The notes under the pieces are model-generated. The model had not been told where the DNA came from. It worked only from the letters and a program-made list of their open reading frames with translations, and ran no database searches. A stretch of DNA of 64,000 bases from CAVQOB01 sp963714325 (lineage in GTDB: Bacteria > Pseudomonadota > Alphaproteobacteria > Rhizobiales > Hyphomicrobiaceae): NCBI GenBank assembly GCA_963714325.1, contig CAVQOB010000011.1, forward strand, positions 1 to 64,000, read 5' to 3'. Positions 57,809 to 64,000 of the stretch are shown here, one piece after another; within the stretch, counting starts at the first letter, position 1, and each line of letters starts with the position of its first letter. A program made the position numbers and the translations under genes.

Positions 57809-58324
57809 ATGAGATTGGACATGCCGGACACCAAAGCCACGCAGCCCGGCGACATCCACGCGGCAATCAACCCAACACACGCCACGGCCGATGCGCATTT
57901 GGTTTTCATTGGCCGGGCAACAACACCGTGGCGCCCCGGCGATTGCCCAAAGAACATGGCGCAAGCCCGGGCAATCGGTCGGCCCGCGACATTGGTGATC
58001 GATGCGGCTTGGCGACCGGCGTTGGCCGATCTTGAGCGGGCCAGCCACATCATCATTCTCGGGTGGTTTGCGGCGGCCGACCGAACCCTCATCGCTTTGC
58101 GACCAACGCATCTGCAGCATTCCGTCGGATGCTTCGCATTGCGCTCACCGGCACGGCCCAATCCCATCGGCGTCAGTATCGCGCGCCTGATCAACGTCGA
58201 TGTCGCCCTCGGCACGGTCGAAATTGATGCCCTTGACTGGTATGACGGCACCGCCGTGCTGGACATCAAGCCCTACTACCCATCGACCGACGCCATAGCC
58301 ACCGCCAGCATTATCGAACCCTGA
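57809..58324 (+). CDS. TrmO/TsaA family protein (tRNA t6A N6-methyltransferase-like)
   Basis: This 171-aa beta-barrel protein belongs to the TrmO (YaeB/VirR) family. Family motifs are HLVFIGRATTPWRPGDCPKN near the N-terminus, SVGCFALRSPARPNPIGVSI and VEIDALDWYDGTAVLDIKPY. TrmO methylates the threonylcarbamoyl-adenosine of certain tRNAs using SAM. This copy is shorter than the E. coli enzyme (about 235 aa), as in many alphaproteobacteria. The start could be 57809 or 57821; neither has a strong ribosome-binding site. Confidence 0.82.
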   Translation: MRLDMPDTKATQPGDIHAAINPTHATADAHLVFIGRATTPWRPGDCPKNMAQARAIGRPATLVIDAAWRPALADLERASHIIILGWFAAADRTLIALRPTHLQHSVGCFALRSPARPNPIGVSIARLINVDVALGTVEIDALDWYDGTAVLDIKPYYPSTDAIATASIIEP

Positions 58325-58546
58325 TCATCCGTCCCGATAATGCCGCGCAATCGGCACACCAGCGCGGGTTGAAATAAGACCACTCACGGCATCGTGATCA
58401 CCGCGCTTCAAATGATTGTGACGCAAAAGAGCTGGCGATCTCAGCTGGTTAACCCCATCTCCTTGATACGCTTCGAGCGGCCGCCCCCAAGCCTTGCTCC
58501 CATCGGAGCACCGTTCGGACGCGAACAGCAGAAAGGAGTTTGAGCC

Positions 58547-59030
58547 ATGCTGAACTTCAAGCTGGTTCGACTGATTAGTGCCGTGACCGTCCTCGCGGCG
58601 ACACCTGCGCTTTTGGCCATTGCGGCCCACGCGCAGTCCCCACCCACCACGACTGAACAGGCGCCATCTGCCCGCCCTGAGACGCCGCTACTGCCATCAC
58701 AACCGTCGCGGCCCGAGACACAGCCGGCGACGGACATGACTTCGCAACAAGACCACCCCCCCTGAAGCCGCCAAACCGACCGATCCATGGGTTGGGCTCG
58801 CCGTGTTTGGTTCGGACGGTCAGAAGATTGGCGAAGTGCAGCGGGTGAAATCTGACCCCGTCGGCGCGATCCAGGAAATCCACGTCAAGACCGGCGGGTT
58901 CTTCGGCTTCGGTGGTCGGCTGATTGCCATTCCGGCTGGAAAATTCGCAAAGTCAGGCGAAAACGTGCAACTTGCGATGACATCGCGCGAAGCCGGCCAA
59001 TTGAAGCCGGTCACTGACAAATCAAGCTGA
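58547..59030 (+). pseudogene. Secreted PRC-barrel-like protein, frameshift in a C-run
   Basis: The first frame gives a signal peptide (RLISAVTVLAATPALLAIAAHAQ) and a Pro/Thr-rich linker that hits a stop at 58763. The second frame continues DPWVGLAVFGSDGQKIGEVQ, then the PRC-like VKTGGFFGFGGRLIAIPAGK and the end. The junction is a run of seven C (58756-58762); removing one joins the two parts into a protein of about 160 aa. This could be a sequencing error in a homopolymer or a phase-variable tract. Confidence 0.7.
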
Positions 59031-59412
59031 CGCTGCACTGCCGTCGCGGCACGAGGCGGGCCAACGTCGCACGGATTGCGGCCCGTCTTGCCATACAGCC
59101 TCGGCGGCGCCACACATGACGTGGGCAGATAACGGCGCATGTCAGCTTCAACCGGACAGCAGTGGCACAAAGCCCGAAATGAAACCGCTTATATTGAAAC
59201 GTCGAAAATGGAATTGCCCTGACATGGCAACACCATCGACAGTACCATCCCACAATTGCCCGAAAGTTCAGCTCTGTTAGGTTCTCAACGGCAACTTCCG
59301 CCAAGCCCTTTGACGTGCGGCCTCGCAGCGGGCACAACGGCGTCCCGGGAAACCACCAAGCGCGCCGCAGCACCGCTGCCGTTCGCCATTGATGACTGAG
59401 ATGAGGACTGAG
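59031..59412. other. Intergenic region without a supported gene
   Basis: I see no gene, RNA or repeat in this stretch between the PRC-like and MlaC-like genes. Confidence 0.45.
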
Positions 59413-60036
59413 ATGATGCCTGTCACCACCGATTGCGCCACACGCATTGTGCAGCGCTCGCTACGGCTCAGCCGATGCCTGCTAGCGGTCGCGCTGGCGG
59501 CGGCTTTTGTATCGGGTTTGGTCGCCACGGCAGCGCAGGCCGCCGACCCCGCCGTGCAGCACATGGAGCGCGTCGCTCGCGATCTGATCGCAGCCCAGCG
59601 AACTCAGAGCCAGGGCACTTGGCTGAACGTCATCACGCGACATGGTGACATCGGCGGCATCGGGCTTTACGCCCTCGGCGATTATCGCCCAAAACTCGAA
59701 ACCACCGACAAGCCCGGCTACCTGTCCGGCATGGCGCGCTTTATCGCGCGCTATGCAACGACAGAGGGACCGAAATACCCCGTCGCGAACGTCAAATTCG
59801 CCCCGGAAAGCCGCCGCGCAAAATACGGGTTGATGGTCGATTCGACGATCGTCCTGCAAGACGGCTCAAGCTATGAAGTGGCCTGGCTGCTGATCGGCGG
59901 CCCCGGCAGCTACCGTGTGCGCGACGTCCAAGCTGCCGGCTTCTGGATTTCGCCGTTCCTCAAGAAATTGTTTGAGGACTATATTGCTCAAAACAGTGGC
60001 AACGTAAAAGCGCTGGTGATGGTGCTGAATCGCTAA
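59413..60036 (+). CDS. MlaC/Ttg2D-family periplasmic lipid-binding protein
   Basis: This 207-aa protein has a signal peptide (LRLSRCLLAVALAAAFVSGLVATAAQA, cleaved before ADPAVQ). It then shows the MlaC-like pattern of a helical/beta domain: IGLYALGDYRPKLETTDKPGYL, FIARYATTEGPKYPVANVKF, and the end SPFLKKLFEDYIAQNSGN. MlaC carries phospholipids between membranes. GAGG lies 6 bases before ATG 59413. No mlaABDEF genes are adjacent, so it is an orphan or a paralogue. Confidence 0.78.
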   Translation: MMPVTTDCATRIVQRSLRLSRCLLAVALAAAFVSGLVATAAQAADPAVQHMERVARDLIAAQRTQSQGTWLNVITRHGDIGGIGLYALGDYRPKLETTDKPGYLSGMARFIARYATTEGPKYPVANVKFAPESRRAKYGLMVDSTIVLQDGSSYEVAWLLIGGPGSYRVRDVQAAGFWISPFLKKLFEDYIAQNSGNVKALVMVLNR

Positions 60037-60303
60037 TGCCGCGATTGCCGCTAATCGTGCATATAGGCAGCCCTGGAATCACGGAATAGCGATTGCAGCC
60101 CCAAATTTGATCGCCTGATGCTGTTGCGGGCTTTTTGGCCCCCACCCCTAGCCGCCGATCACGAGGCCATCAGGCAGCGCTCCCAGGCGCCCTAGCGTCG
60201 ATTAACAACGTTCATTAAGATCTGGCGCGCTTCCGGGCTGGTTTGCGGCAGAAGCGGCCCTGATTTCGGGCGGTCGCCTGCGTTGGCTGCTGCCGCAACC
60301 TTT

Positions 60304-61308
60304 TCAACTCGGTGGTCCGACCAGACAATCCCGGACACCCCGCGCCAGCCCACGCATGAGCGCGCCATAAAGTTCGGGACCCGCTGGCAGTCGCGCGCCC
60401 TCCGGATCAAGCACAGCGGTCCGCGCACTGGAGCCTTCGATCACCGTCTGCACCACCTTTGCCTCGAAATTGGGCTCCGAAAACACGCAAGCCACGCCCA
60501 ACGTCGCAATTTTCTTGCGCAGGTCAGACAACCGCTTGCCGCTCGGCGGCACGTCAGGACTGACAGTGATGGAGCCCAGCGCATTCAAACCATATCGCTT
60601 CTCGAAGTACTGCGTCGCATCGTGAAACACAACGAAGGGCTTGCCGGCCGCCGCCGCGAGATCACGGCTGATGGTGGCGTCGAGCAGATCGATGTCGGCC
60701 TTGGCTTTGGCCGCATTCGCCTTGTAGAGGTTGGCGTGCGACGTGTCCTTTTTGGTCAGAACCTCGGCAATCCGATCAACCAGCAATTTCGCATTGCTCG
60801 GATCAAGCCAAACGTGGCCATCGCCATCATTCCCCGACTTGGCTCCCCCCGGCTGTGTCCCTTGATCATGGTCGTGCCCGGCGTGTTTATCGGCCTCGAA
60901 GGTCGTACCGCGGCGCCGTGGCAACAGCGCCAACCCCGGTGTTGCCGCCAACGTAACCACCTCGACTTTCGCCGGCAACGAACGGACAACGCGAGCGGTG
61001 AATGGCTCGACCGCTTCGGAGACGCGAAAGACGATGTCCGCATCATTCAGCAGCCGCGTATCTGACGGCTTGAGCGCGTAGCTATGTGGCGACGCCAGAC
61101 CATCAACAACGATCGCCGGAACGGCAACCCCCGCCATCACCTGGGCAACCAGGGAGTGTACCGGCTTGATCGTCGCGACAACCTTGGGCTCGGCTGCGCC
61201 GGCGGCCGATGGTCCACAACACAGCCATCCCAGCACGGCGAGCCGCAAGGCCGGACGCACCTTCGGTATAAATTTGCCAAAATCCCATGGGAGTAACGGC
61301 TTGGCCAT
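60304..61308 (-). CDS. znuA: Zinc ABC transporter substrate-binding protein ZnuA
   Basis: This 334-aa periplasmic binding protein captures zinc. Visible are a signal region (ALRLAVLGWLCCGPSAAGA) and the zinc-site His in ASPHSYALKPSD. A His/Asp-rich flexible loop (HAGHDHDQG) and the second His in GHVWLDPSN follow, then FHDATQYFEKRYG and the C-terminal SEPNFEAK. The ATG at 61308 is preferred over the GC-poor extension to 61356. ZnuB and ZnuC are not in the window. The gene diverges from DUF1007 and NicO genes at 61558, consistent with shared metal control. Confidence 0.88.
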   Translation of the reverse strand: MAKPLLPWDFGKFIPKVRPALRLAVLGWLCCGPSAAGAAEPKVVATIKPVHSLVAQVMAGVAVPAIVVDGLASPHSYALKPSDTRLLNDADIVFRVSEAVEPFTARVVRSLPAKVEVVTLAATPGLALLPRRRGTTFEADKHAGHDHDQGTQPGGAKSGNDGDGHVWLDPSNAKLLVDRIAEVLTKKDTSHANLYKANAAKAKADIDLLDATISRDLAAAAGKPFVVFHDATQYFEKRYGLNALGSITVSPDVPPSGKRLSDLRKKIATLGVACVFSEPNFEAKVVQTVIEGSSARTAVLDPEGARLPAGPELYGALMRGLARGVRDCLVGPPS

Positions 61309-61344
61309 GCGTCGGAACTCCCGCGATTGTCTTGAGCGTAGGCT

Positions 61345-61358
61345 ACATGTTAGCATGT
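61345..61358. promoter_or_regulatory. Candidate metal-regulator site between znuA and DUF1007 gene
   Basis: ACATG (61345-61349) and CATGT (61354-61358) are inverted arms around TTAG, in the divergent gap. It could be a Zur-type half-palindrome, but the match to known Zur boxes is weak. Confidence 0.25.
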
Positions 61359-61557
61359 GCGAAACCTAGTCGTGAAAGTGAAAGCAGTTCAATCGCGCCA
61401 ATCCTGGCATAAATGACATCGTTGCGACATCCGAAGGCGCTATGATTCCACGAGGACGAGTTCTGCATGGCACGCGTCGGTTTGGGCATGTTGAACTTTG
61501 CGCTCGTCGATGCATCGGAACCCGGTCGCAGCAAGTGTTTGGAAGAGAGGTGGAACG

Positions 61558-62223
61558 ATGTCGATCGTGAAGCAATTGAAGCCACGGACTTCGGCTTGCT
61601 GCCTCATTGCTGCTTTGGTTTTGGCGCCGGTTCCGGCGCAAGCGCACCCGCATGTCTTCGTGACGGTCGAAGCTACGGTTGCCTTTGAGAACGGCGCGAT
61701 CACCGGCATCGAGCACGTCTGGACATTCGATGAATTCTACACGGCCATGGCCGTCGAAGGCCTCGACACCAACAAGGACGGCAAGTACTCGCGCGAAGAG
61801 CTTGCCGAACTCGCCAAGGTCAATCTCGAGGGCCTGAAAGAGTTCCAATATTTTACGTTCCCGACGCTCGCCGACAAAGAGCTGAAACTCGCCGACCCCA
61901 AGCCCGATTCAGCCTGGCTCGAGCATACCAAGGATGTCCTGTCGTTGCACTTCCGCGTGCCGCTCGCCGAACCGGTGCCAACCAATACCAAGGGATTTGC
62001 GTTCTCGATCTATGATCAGAGCTACTTCATCGCGCTGGAATTCGCCAAGAAGCCCGATGCCGTCAAACTCGGCGAAGGCGCACCAAAATCCTGCAAGCTC
62101 AGCGTCGGGACGCCGAAGCCCGAGGGCACAGTCGAGAAGAAGCTGAGCGATGCCTTTGCCCAACAGCTTGGCGGCGCGTCAGGTTCGGGCCTCGCCAAGT
62201 CGATTTCTGTTGCCTGCAACTGA
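61558..62223 (+). CDS. DUF1007 family periplasmic protein
   Basis: This 221-aa secreted protein has a signal peptide ending PVPAQA and a mature start HPHVFVTVEATVAFENG, the signature of DUF1007. A putative EF-hand-like DTNKDGKYSREEL lies near residue 65. DUF1007 proteins are encoded with, or fused to, NicO-type metal transporters and are thought to deliver or bind metal ions. Here the NicO gene begins 11 bases after its stop. GAGAGG precedes ATG 61558. Confidence 0.85.
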   Translation: MSIVKQLKPRTSACCLIAALVLAPVPAQAHPHVFVTVEATVAFENGAITGIEHVWTFDEFYTAMAVEGLDTNKDGKYSREELAELAKVNLEGLKEFQYFTFPTLADKELKLADPKPDSAWLEHTKDVLSLHFRVPLAEPVPTNTKGFAFSIYDQSYFIALEFAKKPDAVKLGEGAPKSCKLSVGTPKPEGTVEKKLSDAFAQQLGGASGSGLAKSISVACN

Positions 62224-62234
62224 AAGCGCCCGCG

Positions 62235-63398
62235 ATGCTCCGAAAGTCCGTTCTCTCGATCGCGCGCGCCGTTGCCGTGACGCTGACACTGTCATTGCTC
62301 CTGCCGATTCTGTCGGCCAGCGCGCAAACTCCGCCTGCGCCATCGAGCACGGGACAATCCGCACCACCGCCGCGCGGCCTGTTCCCGCCCAAGGCCGAGC
62401 GCGCGCCGGCCGCACAGCCGTCTGGTCTCTTCGGCGGCGCCTACGCCTGGATCATGGCGCAGCAGCAGGAAATCAATCGCAATCTCGCCGACGCAATCAA
62501 GCGTCTCAAAGCCGGCGACGGGCTATCGGCCGCTCTGCTGTTGGGCGGATTGAGCTTCGCCTACGGCATTCTGCACGCTGCCGGTCCTGGCCACGGCAAA
62601 GCAGTGATCTCGTCCTATGTGCTGGCCGACGGACAGACGATGCGCCGTGGCGTCATCCTCGCCTTCATGGCAGCATTCGTGCAGGCCTTGGCGGCGCTGA
62701 TCGTCGTCGCGATCCTGGTTCTCGTGCTGAAATCGACCCGCACCACCATCGTCAACACCGAGCTTTGGCTGGAACGCGCAAGCTGGGCCTTCGTGGCATG
62801 CTTTGGTGCCTGGTTGCTCTGGCGGCAACTGAGGCCGCTTTTGGCTGGCCCACCCCCCCACGGGAACGTCGCCCATGCGCACGCGGGTCACAGTCACGCT
62901 GACCACGATCACCATCACGATCATGGGCACGCCGCGCATCGCCATCAACACGACCACACCCATCACGATCATGCGCACCACGGCCACACGCACGGCCCTG
63001 CCGATGTCTGCGACACCTGCGGACACGCCCACATGCCGGCACCCGATGCGCTGAAGACCGACTGGTCCTGGCGCCGCGCCATCACGCTCGCGCTGGCCAT
63101 CGGCATCCGTCCCTGCACCGGCGCCATCTTGGTCCTCGTCTTCGCAATGAGCCAGGGGCTCATGTGGGCCGGCGTGTTCGCGACCTTTGCCATGGCGATC
63201 GGCACGGCCATCACGGTTTCAGCATTAGCGGCTCTGGCGGTCGGGTCACGCGAGCTTGCAACGCGCCTCGCCGGTGCCAGCCAACCCCGTTGGGCCGACC
63301 GCGTGCAGACCGCCGTGGGCGTCGCCGGCGCGAGCCTCGTCATGATCCTCGGCGCGACGTTCTTCTATTACTCGCTCAACGGCTCGGGGCCGCTCTGA
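62235..63398 (+). CDS. NicO-family nickel/cobalt (metal) transporter with His-rich loop
   Basis: This 387-aa membrane protein has about six hydrophobic segments. The family motif AYGILHAAGPGHGKAVISSYVL is in the first core helix, and a second motif GIRPCTGAILVLVFAM comes after the loop. Between them is an extreme His loop (about 212-250, such as HSHADHDHHHDHGHAAHRHQ). An N-terminal signal or anchor and a Pro-rich linker come first. Such proteins export or import Ni2+, Co2+ or Zn2+. The operon partner DUF1007 and the divergent znuA point to zinc, but this is inference. Confidence 0.85.
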   Translation: MLRKSVLSIARAVAVTLTLSLLLPILSASAQTPPAPSSTGQSAPPPRGLFPPKAERAPAAQPSGLFGGAYAWIMAQQQEINRNLADAIKRLKAGDGLSAALLLGGLSFAYGILHAAGPGHGKAVISSYVLADGQTMRRGVILAFMAAFVQALAALIVVAILVLVLKSTRTTIVNTELWLERASWAFVACFGAWLLWRQLRPLLAGPPPHGNVAHAHAGHSHADHDHHHDHGHAAHRHQHDHTHHDHAHHGHTHGPADVCDTCGHAHMPAPDALKTDWSWRRAITLALAIGIRPCTGAILVLVFAMSQGLMWAGVFATFAMAIGTAITVSALAALAVGSRELATRLAGASQPRWADRVQTAVGVAGASLVMILGATFFYYSLNGSGPL

Positions 63399-63479
63399 CA
63401 TCGCGCGGGATGCCGAAGAATAGCCGACGTTTTGATCGCCGACGCAAGACCGTCCATGCAGCTTTCATCTTGCCTCAGA

Positions 63480-63517
63480 ACAATAAAGCCCCGCTGGCGC
63501 TGATGCCGGCGGGGCTT
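63480..63517 (-). terminator. Hairpin terminator downstream of the fhs remnant
   Basis: Arms AAGCCCCGC (63486-63494) and GCGGGGCTT (63509-63517) pair. Read on the minus strand the stem is followed by a T-rich TTTATTGTT. It is the expected end of an fhs transcript, so the original gene end is preserved although the gene is truncated. Confidence 0.6.
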
Positions 63518-63540
63518 CATGGCAGTTGCAGCCGTGGAAC

Positions 63541-63717
63541 TTAGAACAACCCTTCAATCTGCCCCTTGTCATTGAAGCGGATATGCTCCGACGACGGCAC
63601 CTTCGGCAGGCCGGGCATCGTCATGATCTCTCCGCAAATCGCGGCAACAAAGCCGGCGCGATAGATCGTTTCGGCGTTAGTCCGGACCCAAACGACAGGC
63701 TCGTCGCGCCGAGATGG
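63541..63717 (-). pseudogene. fhs: 3' remnant of formate--tetrahydrofolate ligase gene
   Basis: The minus-strand frame ending at TAA 63541 encodes a C-terminus AICGEIMTMPGLPKVPSSEH followed by an end in GQIEGLF, matching the conserved end of Fhs. Upstream similarity fades by about 63690. Fhs is normally about 555 aa, so only about 50 codons remain. A BrnT-type gene on the other strand begins within 60 bases, which shows a rearrangement or insertion removed the rest. Confidence 0.7.
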
Positions 63718-63758
63718 AGCAGCTTGATGTTGTCCATATGGCCATGCAAGATTTGCTC

Positions 63759-64000
63759 ATGGAATTCGAATGGGATCCCAACAAAGCAGAGTTGAACTGG
63801 CGCCGTCACGGCGTTGCTTTTGCTGTCGCAACCGGTGTGTTCGACGATCCATATGTCATCGAAGACGACGATCCTGAACTGAGCGAATACCGACAGCACG
63901 CCATTGGCTACGCCGATGGTCGCCTTTTGTTTGTCGTTTACACAATGCGCGACGACATCTGCCGGATCATTTCAGCGCGTTCGGCTGACGCCCACGAGCG
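63759..64000 (+). CDS. brnT: BrnT-family ribonuclease toxin, partial at window edge
   Basis: The frame starts MEFEWDPNKAELNWRRHGVA and contains FDDPYVIEDDD, GYADGRLLFVVYTMRDD and RIISARSADAHER, the full BrnT pattern. The window ends within or just after the last conserved residues, so the stop codon is not seen. The ATG at 63759 fits the family; in-frame ATGs at 63738 and 63744 are alternatives. BrnT is the toxin of the BrnTA module, and a BrnA antitoxin should follow beyond the window. Confidence 0.85.
   Translation, partial: MEFEWDPNKAELNWRRHGVAFAVATGVFDDPYVIEDDDPELSEYRQHAIGYADGRLLFVVYTMRDDICRIISARSADAHE

Overview
This window looks like chromosomal DNA from an alphaproteobacterium of the order Hyphomicrobiales (Rhizobiales). 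The reasons are the high G+C and the gene sets hisS-hisZ-short hisG, ileS/lspA/paired M16 peptidases, pgi-mutL, and ArsR-methyltransferase/metF/metH. No tRNA, rRNA or CRISPR array was recognised. Species assignment is not possible from sequence reading alone.

Layout. 1-4.8 kb: glutaryl-CoA dehydrogenase, an acyl-CoA desaturase with an MFS exporter, and a proline-racemase-family enzyme. 5.1-7.4 kb: a decayed mobile element (tyrosine recombinase plus IS91-type transposase), followed by about 1.1 kb without a supported gene. 8.5-12.1 kb: a very large secreted M10/RTX zinc protease. 12.7-17.8 kb: a PAN-like secreted peptide, then two divergent MmgE/PrpD genes, one in an operon with an acyl-CoA synthetase. 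17.8-22.4 kb: bioY and the histidine/translation genes hisG, hisZ and hisS. 22.5-27.2 kb: a cytochrome b561-type protein with a very long low-complexity tail, a PepSY protein and a divergent NarXL-type two-component pair. 27.6-30.4 kb: an orphan phage-tail-like protein.

30.7-43.9 kb: ileS (interrupted), an ilvE-like aminotransferase (frameshifted), lspA, a lipoprotein, two M16 peptidases, three small proteins, pgi, mutL and a small membrane protein. 44.2-48.5 kb: two small genes and a later 27-residue gene, each group preceded by the same 15-bp palindrome; a fluoroacetate-dehalogenase-type hydrolase; a thioredoxin-like membrane protein; an AcuI-type reductase. 48.7-50.2 kb: a secreted TPR-caspase protein. 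50.3-57 kb: a methionine-cycle operon (ArsR-methyltransferase fusion, metF, metH in two pieces with a VapBC module between them), with a perfect 16-bp palindrome in front. 57.1-60 kb: a membrane protein, a TrmO-like protein, a PRC-barrel protein and an MlaC-like protein. 60.3-63.4 kb: znuA, DUF1007 and a NicO metal transporter. The right edge holds a 3' remnant of fhs abutting a BrnT toxin gene.

Two features run across the window. First, several palindromic repeat families lie between genes, and one copy sits inside ileS, in frame with the downstream part. Second, eight interruptions of otherwise well-conserved genes are all net +1, which points to insertion-type consensus errors or a common cause. 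The IS91 remnant shows mainly single-base deletions instead.
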